Assembly (NCBI GenBank): GCA_037178625.1
Contig: CM074143.1
Span: 558,001 to 622,000 of the forward strand
Source: Skeletonema tropicum
Lineage: Eukaryota; Bacillariophyta; Thalassiosirophyceae; Thalassiosirales; Thalassiosiraceae
Direction: 5' to 3'
Length of the DNA: 64,000 nt
The notes below the pieces were generated by a model. That model was given only the letters and a program-made list of their open reading frames with translations, searched no databases and was not told the origin of the DNA. Below, piece by piece: positions 31,501 through 41,340 of the stretch (position 1 is its first letter; each line of letters starts with the position of its first letter). The translations under genes were made by a program, and so were the position numbers.

Positions 31501-34500
31501 ATGTCAGATTCCCCCAAACAACAACAACCGCAATACGCCCCCCCAAACGTAGGATCCAACCCCCCAAAGTACAAACACAACTCCACCCTCCCAGTCCCAT
31601 GGTGGTTCAATCCATCGTCCGTTTCGGCATTCCACTCTCTCCCCCTCACATCCACCGACATTGTACTCTCCAGTGGTGTGAAAATGGGTACCACATGGAT
31701 GACGAAAATTCTCATTTCACTCCTACATGAATTTGACAATCAGGGTAATTTAATTGACGAGGTGGTACAACAACGTGGTACGATTCCAAATCGATTGGGA
31801 CAGACGTATCCAGAGGCAACCTATCCGACACGACACGAGTATGACGAGGATTCACTTGGGATTTTAAAACGGATGAAGAATGGAAGGGCAGCACATGAAT
31901 TTATATTTGGAAGTTTTGTATTTGAGGATTTGGTGAGGCAGCCTACCCCACGGATATTTGCGACTCATTTGTTTGGGAAGGAGTATTTACCAAGTGCATT
32001 GTTTGATGATGATGATGGTGGGTGTGGTGAGAGAGAAGGAGGAACAGGGAAGCTTATTGTAGTCTTACGTAATCTCAAAGATTCCATGTGTTCCCTCCAC
32101 AACTTTCGTGGACTACCCCAAGATGGATGGTTTGGCAATGAACACGGTCCAGGAACGTATGCCCGGTATACAATGATGAATGGAACATGTCCCAATGCCT
32201 TAGGGAGTGCCTTTGAATGGATCAAGGAGAGTAATGACGCAGTATTGGAGATTGGGAACAAACGTGCATTGGTGGTGTATTATGAAAGTCTGATTTTGGA
32301 TTTTGGTGGACAATTGCAACGGATTAATGACTTTTTGGAATTGGGTGTGTTGACAGATGCCAAGGCTCAAGCGATTGAGGAGGCGTGTGCTTTGAAAAGT
32401 ATGCAGAATGCCGAGGGTGGGGCACGATATAAATATACGGCGCGTAAGGGGGGGATTGGGAAGTGGTCACAGGCTCCATTGACAAAAGAGCAGTGGAAGG
32501 AATTTGATTGTGTGTTTAATAAAGTGTTGGGTGATGCAGAGATTGCGGATCCATTGAGATTCTTTCAGTATGAGAATGTTCCTGGACTACCAGGGTTGAC
32601 GTTGGGGGAATGTGATTTGGATACTGATCCGAGGACGTGGGAGCCGTACCTCTTGGTCATGTTGAGAGATGGGATGATTGTGCCGGATCCGTACTTTCGA
32701 TTGAGTGGCAATGATGACCGTGGAGAGTTGATGGAATTCGAATATGACAAGCCACAGTTGTCGTTTGATGAGTGTAATAGTGATGGTTCGCCGAGGTATC
32801 ATCTCTTTGTTTTGGACTCTTGCCCAAGGGCATCGGCAGTCAGTGCAGCACGGAAATTGCTTGGATTGGAGAGTATGATTTCAATCGACAGAGCCGATGG
32901 TGAAAGTGGGGCTGGACCTGTGTTCCTCAATGGGTGCAGCTGTTCTCCTTGGAAGGGTAGCGGTGGACCCTTTTGGTTGTATTCAGTCTATCAGCTGTCG
33001 AAACCTTTTGCCACTACACTTATCACTGCGCCTGTGCTTTGGGACACTGTGGAACAGAAGATTGTGTCAAATGATGCATGGGAAATAGTCAAATTGATGT
33101 CTCACGAAGCGGAACAGAGCGATTTGATTAGTTACAATGATGCCCTTGGTGTTATACCCAAAGAAGGTCTCTGTCCGAGTGATCAGATGGAAGCTATCGA
33201 AAAAATGTACTCAGACCTTTCGAGCTCAATTTTCGCTGTTGAAGAAGCAGGTGTCGAATTCTTAGCAAAAGCTGGGGGAACATGTAGCTCTACTGACGAC
33301 AACTTTGATCGAATATTGGCAAAACTGCAAGAGTTGAATGATCTACTTGGCAAGAGACGATTTTTGATCGCAAACAATCTGACAGTGATTGACATATTTC
33401 TCGCAATGTTTCTATTTCGTTTTGATGCCTGCTATACTCCTCTATTTGGTCAAAGCAATCATAAGGTATTTGATGGATCGATTTTGACGGGTGACTCGTA
33501 TTCAAACTTGAAAGGGTATTCACGAGAATTGTATCATGAGTTGAAGTCAACACTTCAGATTCAAGGAATTCGACAAATCTTTCGGTTGCCAAATGCAATT
33601 TCATTCACTCGTCAGGAAATCCACTCTATCGACACCAGCCTACCCAGTGCGAACGAGCCCATTCCTGACTTGAATCAAATCGTAGCTTCTTTAGAGAAAC
33701 CTGCAACCGGTAGACCCTTGATGGGTGCTCCTCCTACCACTCCCAATGCTGCTCCCAAAATTGTTCGTGACGGCATGGCGATGCCCATGTGGTTTCGTGA
33801 GGATACTATGAAGCTATACCGTGATCTTGATCTCAGAGACGATGACATCATTCTCTCTTCTGGAGTGAAGATGGGAACAACATGGGTTACCAAAATACTC
33901 AACTCTCTCCTCTACGATTTTGACGACGATGGAAATACTACCTCTGCATACATGGATGATTCATTCCCTAATAGACGTGGCCAAACTTACCCCGATGCTT
34001 TGTTTCCGTCGAGGGAAGTAGAAGAACATGAAATGGCAACAAAGAGTGACGAGTTTGTCAAGCGGATGAAGATAATCAAGTCCAACTTTGGTGACTTTGT
34101 TTTTGACGATTTACTAAACCAGCCATCACCCAGACTGTTCTCTTCACATGTGTGTGGGAAGAATTTGCTCCCCAAGAAGTTGTTTGATGGATGGAAAGAA
34201 GACGACGATGATGATTGTGCAAGAAATAGAGACGTATGCAATGGAGACAAGGCTGGCACAATGAACAAAGGCAAAGGTCGTCTGATCGTAGTCATTCGAA
34301 ATCTCAAAGACTCCTTGGTTTCTCTTCATCACTTCCGTGGCATACCAAAAGATGGCTGGTATGGCAATGAACACGGACCTGGATCATTTGCTCGAGCCAT
34401 AGATGTCGAGAACAGCACCAACGCATTTGGAAGTAGCTTTATGTGGGTGAAAAAGTCTGGCGAAGCTGTAGATGCCATTGACCCGGAACGAGTGCTGGTG

Positions 34501-34833
34501 CTCCGATATGAGGAATTGAAATTAGACTTTGACACTCAATTGGAAAGAATAAATGACTTTTTGGGTCTCCCAAAACTGACTGATGCAAAAGCAAAGGCTG
34601 TTGCCGCGGAGTGTGCTGCGAACACTATGAAGAAGAATGGTGGAAGATTCAAAATGATAATACGGAAAGGAATGGTGGGCGATTGGCAGAACTACCTTGA
34701 TGATGAGAAATGGGAAGAGTTTGACCGTGTCTTTGATGAAGTGTTGGGAGGCATGCATATTGCAGAGCCCCTCCGTAAATATCAGTGCAAGGAAGGTTTG
34801 GATGAAATTATAGAAGCGCAGGAAAAAATGTAG
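31501..34833 (+). CDS. Sulfotransferase - GST (glutathionyl-hydroquinone-reductase-like) - sulfotransferase fusion
   Basis: Single exon, 1110 aa, ATG in good context. Sulfotransferase 1 (about 30-370): GVKMGTTWMTKI at 59 (5'-phosphosulfate loop, usually PKSGTTW), LRNLKDSMCSLHNF at about 190 (3'-phosphate site), RKGGIGKW at 315. Middle domain (about 430-690): YHLFVLDSCPRAS with Cys441, then APVLWD, RRFLIANNLTVIDIFLAMFL and LFRFDACY. That is the layout of Xi-class GSTs (ECM4/YqjG), whose Cys-Pro centre reduces glutathionyl-hydroquinones; the usual CPWA is CPRA here. Sulfotransferase 2 (about 755-1105): GVKMGTTWVTKI at 787, RNLKDSLVSLHHF, RKGMVGDWQN. Both transferases keep all PAPS-binding motifs. 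The two halves are clear paralogues, so an internal duplication occurred around a captured GST. No signal peptide, so cytosolic. The substrate is not visible. Confidence 0.88.
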   Translation: MSDSPKQQQPQYAPPNVGSNPPKYKHNSTLPVPWWFNPSSVSAFHSLPLTSTDIVLSSGVKMGTTWMTKILISLLHEFDNQGNLIDEVVQQRGTIPNRLGQTYPEATYPTRHEYDEDSLGILKRMKNGRAAHEFIFGSFVFEDLVRQPTPRIFATHLFGKEYLPSALFDDDDGGCGEREGGTGKLIVVLRNLKDSMCSLHNFRGLPQDGWFGNEHGPGTYARYTMMNGTCPNALGSAFEWIKESNDAVLEIGNKRALVVYYESLILDFGGQLQRINDFLELGVLTDAKAQAIEEACALKSMQNAEGGARYKYTARKGGIGKWSQAPLTKEQWKEFDCVFNKVLGDAEIADPLRFFQYENVPGLPGLTLGECDLDTDPRTWEPYLLVMLRDGMIVPDPYFRLSGNDDRGELMEFEYDKPQLSFDECNSDGSPRYHLFVLDSCPRASAVSAARKLLGLESMISIDRADGESGAGPVFLNGCSCSPWKGSGGPFWLYSVYQLSKPFATTLITAPVLWDTVEQKIVSNDAWEIVKLMSHEAEQSDLISYNDALGVIPKEGLCPSDQMEAIEKMYSDLSSSIFAVEEAGVEFLAKAGGTCSSTDDNFDRILAKLQELNDLLGKRRFLIANNLTVIDIFLAMFLFRFDACYTPLFGQSNHKVFDGSILTGDSYSNLKGYSRELYHELKSTLQIQGIRQIFRLPNAISFTRQEIHSIDTSLPSANEPIPDLNQIVASLEKPATGRPLMGAPPTTPNAAPKIVRDGMAMPMWFREDTMKLYRDLDLRDDDIILSSGVKMGTTWVTKILNSLLYDFDDDGNTTSAYMDDSFPNRRGQTYPDALFPSREVEEHEMATKSDEFVKRMKIIKSNFGDFVFDDLLNQPSPRLFSSHVCGKNLLPKKLFDGWKEDDDDDCARNRDVCNGDKAGTMNKGKGRLIVVIRNLKDSLVSLHHFRGIPKDGWYGNEHGPGSFARAIDVENSTNAFGSSFMWVKKSGEAVDAIDPERVLVLRYEELKLDFDTQLERINDFLGLPKLTDAKAKAVAAECAANTMKKNGGRFKMIIRKGMVGDWQNYLDDEKWEEFDRVFDEVLGGMHIAEPLRKYQCKEGLDEIIEAQEKM

Positions 34834-35287
34834 TAAAATAGACTTATGTGATGTCATGATGTAATGTCGACGCACTCAACCGCCATTCGAAGTGAAACTG
34901 CATGATGCTCCAGAGCTAATTTTGTAGAACTCGTCTTCAATCAGTATACTTTCATCCATCTTTCATTAATTGCTAGCTGTTGTTGTAATCGCCAACTACG
35001 CCCAGCAGGTTCCTATACACTGATGGAACCGTGGGACATACCCCCAGAGTGTTTCAATCTGAGTTATCAAAAGATCAACCTCGACAAGAGATGAACAACC
35101 CATTAGATGTAGACTGTATCTCAGTACGATGTTGTATTATTTGCCACCGCTTTGTGCAAGTTTTTGTGGAGATAAGATTGTGACGTACGGAATCGACAGT
35201 CCACTGTGAGCAGTTTTCAACGTAAAGCTCTCCTCTCCTACAATATACGATCATGTCCACATAACATCACTATCATGGTTGACATTC
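34834..35287. other. Short intergenic region between convergent genes
   Basis: 3' UTRs of the sulfotransferase fusion and of the 90-aa membrane protein. Nothing else seen. Confidence 0.4.
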
Positions 35288-35560
35288 TCAGTTGTCGGCA
35301 TTTTTATCTACATCATTCGGGGCAACAGCCCCCGCATTCTTCGCAATCTCAGCACGCTGCTTCTCCGCCTCCTCCAACTTTTTGATTGCCTGTGCTCTCT
35401 CCACATCTTGTCCACGGACCCATATTGCCAAAGTAAATATGATGGACTGACCAACAAATAGTATTTTGTATTTGGTTGGCATGGGACGATTGCCCCAGAG
35501 TCCTCGTCCGAGTGCGGCTGGACCGAATCTTTCGAAGAATGTCTTTTTTGATGTTGTCAT
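35288..35560 (-). CDS. Small single-span membrane protein, unknown function
   Basis: 90 aa from the ATG at 35560; an upstream extension would need a non-ATG start. The head reads MTTSKKTFFERFGPAALGRG, followed by NRPMPTKYKILFVGQSIIFT, which starts one membrane span at about 33-48, then a charged helix (QAIKKLEEAEKQRAEIAK). It resembles small inner-membrane subunits of organellar complexes only in general shape. It is divergent from Lhcx copy 1, with 427 bp between the start codons. A broken copy of its 5' end lies upstream of Lhcx copy 9 (54331-54426), so this gene was once part of the duplicated unit. Confidence 0.65.
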   Translation of the reverse strand: MTTSKKTFFERFGPAALGRGLWGNRPMPTKYKILFVGQSIIFTLAIWVRGQDVERAQAIKKLEEAEKQRAEIAKNAGAVAPNDVDKNADN

Positions 35561-35987
35561 GGTTTTGAGATCCAAAATTCCAGATGCCACCAAGTACGTA
35601 TTGCAGTGCGTTGTAGGAGGACAGAGGTGGCGATAATAATGTTCCTCTACTAATAAGTAGGAGCTGATCTATCTGTGCCTCTGTGGATTTCCAAAATGAT
35701 GTGTTGGATACACCATCCACCACGACTCTGCTCGTGCTGATGATGATGAGTGGTTGCCACGCAAACATCAGCCAAAGCTGAGTAAGTGCCAAGACCCAAG
35801 TGTAAAGGACCACATACGTCTAACAAACTACTAACTTTGACATGTCCCATTTGCAAAACTTCATGCCACCACGCCACGAGCACAAAACTGCATGCTCTTG
35901 TATGCTTCAAAAGCATTCCGATTTTACTCCACCAATGGTCATAAAATCACTTTCCAATACTTCACAACAACTTTACACAATAACAAA

Positions 35988-36620
35988 ATGATGAAGCTTG
36001 CTGTTATCTCCGCCCTCGCCGGCTCCGCCGCTGCCTTCGCCCCTGCCAAGGTTGCCCAATCCTCCACCTCCCTCAACGCCTTCACCGTCGATACCATCCC
36101 CGGAGCTCTCCCCCCTGTCGGAGTTTTCGACCCCCTTGGCTTCGCCGCCAAGGCCGACGAGATGACCCTCAAGCGTTACCGTGAGGCTGAGTTGACCCAC
36201 GGACGTGTTGGTATGCTCGCCGCTGTTGGATTCCTCGTTGGAGAGGCTGTCGAGTCCAAGACTGTCTTGTTCAATGGTGAGATCAGTGGACCTGCCATTA
36301 CTCAGCTTGCTCAGGTGAACCCCTTGCTTTGGGTGTTCCTTGGTGCTGGCATTGCCAAGGCTGAGTCTATGCGTGCCGAGATTGGATGGGTTGAGCCAGA
36401 GAATGTCCCCTTTGACAAGCCTGGACAGCTTCGTGATGCTTATGTTCCTGGTGATATTGGATTTGATCCTCTTGGCTTGAAGCCCGAGTCTGAGGAGGAG
36501 TTCATTGTAATGCAGAACAAGGAGCTTCAGAATGGCCGTCTTGGTATGCTTGCTGCTGCTGGATTCTTGGCACAGGAGCTTGTTGATGGAAAGGGTATCA
36601 TTGAGCACTTCACATCATAA
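35988..36620 (+). CDS. Lhcx: Lhcx (LI818-like) fucoxanthin-chlorophyll a/c protein, copy 1
   Basis: 210 aa, no intron. Residues 1-16 are a signal peptide ending ...SAAA before F17-A-P, the diatom AFAP plastid-import motif. Helix 1 carries E68-L-T-H71-G-R73 and helix 3 carries E179-L-Q-N182-G-R184, the chlorophyll-ligating ExxHxR/ExxNxR pairs of LHC proteins. Helix 2 is at about 102-130. The segments PPVGVFDPLGF, KRYREAELTHGRV and YVPGDIGFDPLGLKP match Lhcx as I know it from other diatoms rather than Lhcf or Lhcr. Lhcx proteins sit in the thylakoid and support qE/NPQ with the diadinoxanthin cycle. This copy has Thr36 and its own synonymous marks (GTC GGA GTT at Val44-Gly45-Val46). An in-frame extension upstream exists but would bury the signal peptide. 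Confidence 0.95.
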   Translation: MMKLAVISALAGSAAAFAPAKVAQSSTSLNAFTVDTIPGALPPVGVFDPLGFAAKADEMTLKRYREAELTHGRVGMLAAVGFLVGEAVESKTVLFNGEISGPAITQLAQVNPLLWVFLGAGIAKAESMRAEIGWVEPENVPFDKPGQLRDAYVPGDIGFDPLGLKPESEEEFIVMQNKELQNGRLGMLAAAGFLAQELVDGKGIIEHFTS

Positions 36621-38348
36621 AAAGCTACGCATGTTTTGACTACATAATAGAAGATAATGTATATTAATAGAACTATGTTGATAGAAGACACATGGAGTCG
36701 TGCAATATATAAGTATGTATTCGAAGTTATCTTACAGACTGACATCGCTGGCATGAAGTCGTTTTCTCAACAGTTTCCTGCCGAAGTACTCATTTGGTTC
36801 ATGACGATTTGGCGACAAACCATGGTTCTATTGAACCTGTAACCCCAAGAACAACCTAAACAACAAACTTTCGAACTCAAATTTTCATGCCGATTTCCAC
36901 TATGTAAGCGGCCGCATCCGATTCGTCCTCGTTTTGATCGTATGCGGCTCTATCCGTTGCGGGCATAAAATCCGCCATGCCGAGCAACCTCATAATATAC
37001 TCATATTTGACTTCTTTCGACAATTTAATAGACGTCTCGCATTACAAACTCCTTCTACATATGATGATTATCGATTGTTATTATTATCGTTTCATTCATT
37101 ACACGCCCAATGCATTCATTACTCCTAATTGAGCAGTAGGTCAAATCATCCTTTGCTGATAATATGATGGCACCAGGTTGGAAAGATGTTGTTGGCAGTC
37201 ATAGCATACTCTAAAAACATTGTAAAACGCTCACAATAGACGGCCATTGGTGTTGTGCGGCGAGAGGGCTCCGTCCCATGGACTACATGGACGCATTTCA
37301 CTTCATGTAATCGCGTGGGTGATGATGTAGGGTCCTAATTTTCCACCAAAATATGCTAAATGTCAACCAGTCCAATGATGTTGTAGCCGCAATGAATTAG
37401 AGTAATCTAGTGCAACAGTGTTGATTGTCATATGATTGTCATATAATAGTTAGTCATCGCCTCAGTGAGTTTTGGCACCTTTGCATCTCGTATCCTGTAA
37501 GATAAATGCATTCCCCTTTTTGATGTCTTCTGTGGCAATTATCTATATTCATGCTACTACATGCGCCATAAAACGCCCAAACTCACTCTAGAGGGGACTG
37601 ATCGCCGCTTAATATTACATAGTTGGCGTCAGCGAACTAGTTTAGTGGCAGAGCAACTCCAACTATTCACCTGAAGACCATGATGGAAGCGCACTATCAC
37701 ACTGATGTAAAAATGCCATTTTTAGTCACCTCTACTTTGGTAACAAAATATGTATGTAGAGATGTCATCGATCTATGACCACCTAGGCGCCGCTTCACAG
37801 ATAGGCTATTGGAGAGGGTGTCATTGATCTAAGTTTATGTGTAGGTAGTGTTGTTGATGTCGGCACGTAAGGGGTCGAGGTGGGATCAACAAACAATACT
37901 GTGTAAACTAGTATTACGATCGGCCAGCAACAAGTACGTATGGCAGTGCGTCTTATCTCTAGGCGAGGAGGAGGTGGCCATGATGTTCCTCCACAAATAG
38001 GAATGAATCTGTCGATGGATTTCCAAAATGATGTGTCGAATCCACCACGACTCTGCTCGTGCTGGTGATGATGAGTGGTTGCGCCACCCAACACATCAAT
38101 CATTCATTCAGCCAAAGCAAGCTGAGTAAGTGTCCAAGGCCCAATTGTGAAGGACCACATACGTCTAACAAACTACTAACTTTCACATGTCCCATTTGCA
38201 AAACTTCATGCCACCACGCCACGAGCACAAAACAAAAACTCATGCTCGATGCATGCATCACATGCTAGCTCCAAAAGCATTCCGATTTTACTCCACCAAT
38301 GCTCATAAAATCACTTTCCAATACTCCACAACAACACACAATAACAAA
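36621..38348. repeat. Alpha spacer 1 and upstream region of Lhcx copy 2
   Basis: Starts with the conserved Lhcx 3' UTR (AAAAAGCTACGCATG, ACTACATAATAGAAG). The body is nearly identical to the spacers at 38982 and 45700, and about 80% like the beta spacers. From about 37900 the start-of-unit motif AATACTGTGTAAACTAGTATT leads into the conserved upstream block. No gene: open frames such as 36657-36842 are repeated with the spacer. Confidence 0.85.
37900..38348 (+). promoter_or_regulatory. Lhcx upstream block, class I (copy 2)
   Basis: About 450 bp conserved upstream of every copy. Shared words include CCACATACGTCTAACAAACT (ACGT core) and CCACCACGCCACGAGCAC. Nearest the gene are CTCCACCAATGCTC (CCAAT box) and CATAAAATCAC, a TATA-like element about 45 bp before the ATG, then ACACAATAACAAAATG. 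Class I is shared by copies 2, 3 and 6; copy 1 is a close variant. Box functions are inferred. Confidence 0.55.
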
Positions 38349-38981
38349 ATGATGAAGCTTGCTGTTATCTCCGCCCTCGCCGGCTCCGCCGCTGCCTTCG
38401 CCCCTGCCAAGGTTGCCCAATCCTCCACCTCCCTCAACGCCTTCACCGTCGATACCATCCCCGGAGCTCTCCCTCCTGTTGGTGTCTTCGACCCCCTTGG
38501 CTTCGCCGCCAAGGCCGACGAGATGACCCTCAAGCGTTACCGTGAGGCTGAGTTGACCCACGGACGTGTTGGTATGCTCGCCGCTGTTGGATTCCTCGTT
38601 GGAGAGGCTGTCGAGTCCAAGACTGTCTTGTTCAATGGTGAGATCAGTGGACCTGCCATTACTCAGCTTGCTCAGGTGAACCCCTTGCTTTGGGTGTTCC
38701 TTGGTGCTGGTATTGCCAAGGCTGAGTCTATGCGTGCCGAGATTGGATGGGTTGAGCCAGAGAATGTCCCCTTTGACAAGCCTGGACAGCTTCGTGATGC
38801 TTATGTTCCTGGTGATATTGGATTTGATCCTCTTGGCTTGAAGCCCGAGTCTGAGGAGGAGTTCATTGTAATGCAGAACAAGGAGCTTCAGAATGGCCGT
38901 CTTGGTATGCTTGCTGCTGCTGGATTCTTGGCACAGGAGCTTGTTGATGGAAAGGGTATCATTGAGCACTTCACATCATAA
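38349..38981 (+). CDS. Lhcx: Lhcx, copy 2
   Basis: Protein identical to copy 1 (Thr36). Differs in synonymous sites: Val44-Gly45-Val46 is GTT GGT GTC, and Gly121 is GGT. Preceded by a class I upstream block and followed by an alpha spacer. An in-frame ATG at 38187 would add 54 residues in front of the signal peptide; I prefer the start giving MMKLAVISAL because the leader must be N-terminal. Confidence 0.95.
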   Translation: MMKLAVISALAGSAAAFAPAKVAQSSTSLNAFTVDTIPGALPPVGVFDPLGFAAKADEMTLKRYREAELTHGRVGMLAAVGFLVGEAVESKTVLFNGEISGPAITQLAQVNPLLWVFLGAGIAKAESMRAEIGWVEPENVPFDKPGQLRDAYVPGDIGFDPLGLKPESEEEFIVMQNKELQNGRLGMLAAAGFLAQELVDGKGIIEHFTS

Positions 38982-40707
38982 AAAGCTACGCATGTTTTGA
39001 CTACATAATAGAAGATAATGTATATTAATAGAACTATGTTGATAGAAGACACATGGAGTCGTGCAATATATAAGTATGTATTCGAAGTTATCTTACAGAC
39101 TGACATCGCTGGCATGAAGTCGTTTTCTCAACAGTTTCCTGCCGAAGTACTCATTTGGTTCATGACGATTTGGCGACAAACCATGGTTCTATTGAACCTG
39201 TAACCCCAAGAACAACCTAAACAACAAACTTTCGAACTCAAATTTTCATGCCGATTTCCACTATGTAAGCGGCCGCATCCGATTCGTCCTCGTTTTGATC
39301 GTATGCGGCTCTATCCGTTGCGGGCATAAAATCCGCCATGCCGAGCAACCTCATAATATACTCATATTTGACTTCTTTCGACAATTTAATAGACGTCTCG
39401 CATTACAAACTCCTTCTACATATGATGATTATCGATTGTTATTATTATCGTTTCATTCATTACACGCCCAATGCATTCATTACTCCTAATTGAGCAGTAG
39501 GTCAAATCATCCTTTGCTGATAATATGATGGCACCAGGTTGGAAAGATGTTGTTGGCAGTCATAGCATACTCTAAAAACATTGTAAAACGCTCACAATAG
39601 ACGGCCATTGGTGTTGTGCGGCGAGAGGGCTCCGTCCCATGGACTACATGGACGCATTTCACTTCATGTAATCGCGTGGGTGATGATGTAGGGTCCTAAT
39701 TTTCCACCAAAATATGCTAAATGTCAACCAGTCCAATGATGTTGTAGCCGCAATGAATTAGAGTAATCTAGTGCAACAGTGTTGATTGTCATATGATTGT
39801 CATATAATAGTTAGTCATCGCCTCAGTGAGTTTTGGCACCTTTGCATCTCGTATCCTGTAAGATAAATGCATTCCCCTTTTTGATGTCTTCTGTGGCAAT
39901 TATCTATATTCATGCTACTACATGCGCCATAAAACGCCCAAACTCACTCTAGAGGGGACTGATCGCCGCTTAATATTACATAGTTGGCGTCAGCGAACTA
40001 GTTTAGTGGCAGAGCAACTCCAACTATTCACCTGAAGACCATGATGGAAGCGCACTATCACACTGATGTAAAAATGCCATTTTTAGTCACCTCTACTTTG
40101 GTAACAAAATATGTATGTAGAGATGTCATCGATCTATGACCACCTAGGCGCCGCTTCACAGATAGGCTATTGGAGAGGGTGTCATTGATCTAAGTTTATG
40201 TGTAGGTAGTGTTGTTGATGTCGGCACGTAAGGGGTCGAGGTGGGATCAACAAACAATACTGTGTAAACTAGTATTACGATCGGCCAGCAACAAGTACGT
40301 ATGGCAGTGCGTCTTATCTCTAGGCGAGGAGGAGGTGGCCATGATGTTCCTCCACAAATAGGAATGAATCTGTCGATGGATTTCCAAAATGATGTGTCGA
40401 ATCCACCACGACTCTGCTCGTGCTGGTGATGATGAGTGGTTGCGCCACCCAACATCAATCATTCATTCAGCCAAAGCAAGCTGAGTAAGTGTCCAAGGCC
40501 CAATTGTGAAGGACCACATACGTCTAACAAACTACTAACTTTCACATGTCCCATTTGCAAAACTTCATGCCACCACGCCACGAGCACAAAACAAAAACTC
40601 ATGCTCGATGCATGCATCACATGCTAGCTCCAAAAGCATTCCGATTTTACTCCACCAATGCTCATAAAATCACTTTCCAATACTCCACAACAACACACAA
40701 TAACAAA
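38982..40707. repeat. Alpha spacer 2 and upstream region of Lhcx copy 3
   Basis: Near-exact repeat of alpha spacer 1. It differs by a small CA deletion in ACCCAAC(AC)ATCAATC at about 40450. It forms the left end of the first copy of the three-gene block. Confidence 0.85.
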
Positions 40708-41340
40708 ATGATGAAGCTTGCTGTTATCTCCGCCCTCGCCGGCTCCGCCGCTGCCTTCGCCCCTGCCAAGGTTGCCCAATCCTCCACCTCCCTCAACGCC
40801 TTCACCGTCGATACCATCCCCGGAGCTCTCCCTCCTGTTGGTGTCTTCGACCCCCTTGGCTTCGCCGCCAAGGCCGACGAGATGACCCTCAAGCGTTACC
40901 GTGAGGCTGAGTTGACCCACGGACGTGTTGGTATGCTCGCCGCTGTTGGATTCCTCGTTGGAGAGGCTGTCGAGTCCAAGACTGTCTTGTTCAATGGTGA
41001 GATCAGTGGACCTGCCATTACTCAGCTTGCTCAGGTGAACCCCTTGCTTTGGGTGTTCCTCGGTGCTGGCATTGCCAAGGCTGAGTCTATGCGTGCCGAG
41101 ATTGGATGGGTTGAGCCAGAGAATGTCCCCTTTGACAAGCCTGGACAGCTTCGTGATGCTTATGTTCCTGGTGATATTGGATTTGATCCTCTTGGTTTGA
41201 AGCCCGAGTCTGAGGAGGAGTTCATTGTAATGCAGAACAAGGAGCTTCAGAATGGCCGTCTTGGTATGCTTGCTGCTGCTGGATTCTTGGCACAGGAGCT
41301 TGTTGATGGAAAGGGTATCATTGAGCACTTCACATCATAA
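40708..41340 (+). CDS. Lhcx: Lhcx, copy 3
   Basis: Protein identical to copies 1 and 2. Leu118 codon is CTC, and Gly163 is GGT, a change unique to this copy. Class I upstream block. First gene of block A (copies 3-5). Confidence 0.95.
   Translation: MMKLAVISALAGSAAAFAPAKVAQSSTSLNAFTVDTIPGALPPVGVFDPLGFAAKADEMTLKRYREAELTHGRVGMLAAVGFLVGEAVESKTVLFNGEISGPAITQLAQVNPLLWVFLGAGIAKAESMRAEIGWVEPENVPFDKPGQLRDAYVPGDIGFDPLGLKPESEEEFIVMQNKELQNGRLGMLAAAGFLAQELVDGKGIIEHFTS

Noticed and set aside
36657..37128. Small frames of 61 and 64 codons repeated in the alpha and beta spacers
   Set aside because: Repeated only because the spacer is repeated; no coding composition or motif.
38187..38348. In-frame extension giving a 264-aa Lhcx in copies 2, 3 and 6 (shorter in 1, 4, 7)
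   Set aside because: It would hide the signal peptide, and copies 5, 8 and 9 cannot make it. The sequence is conserved upstream DNA, not protein.
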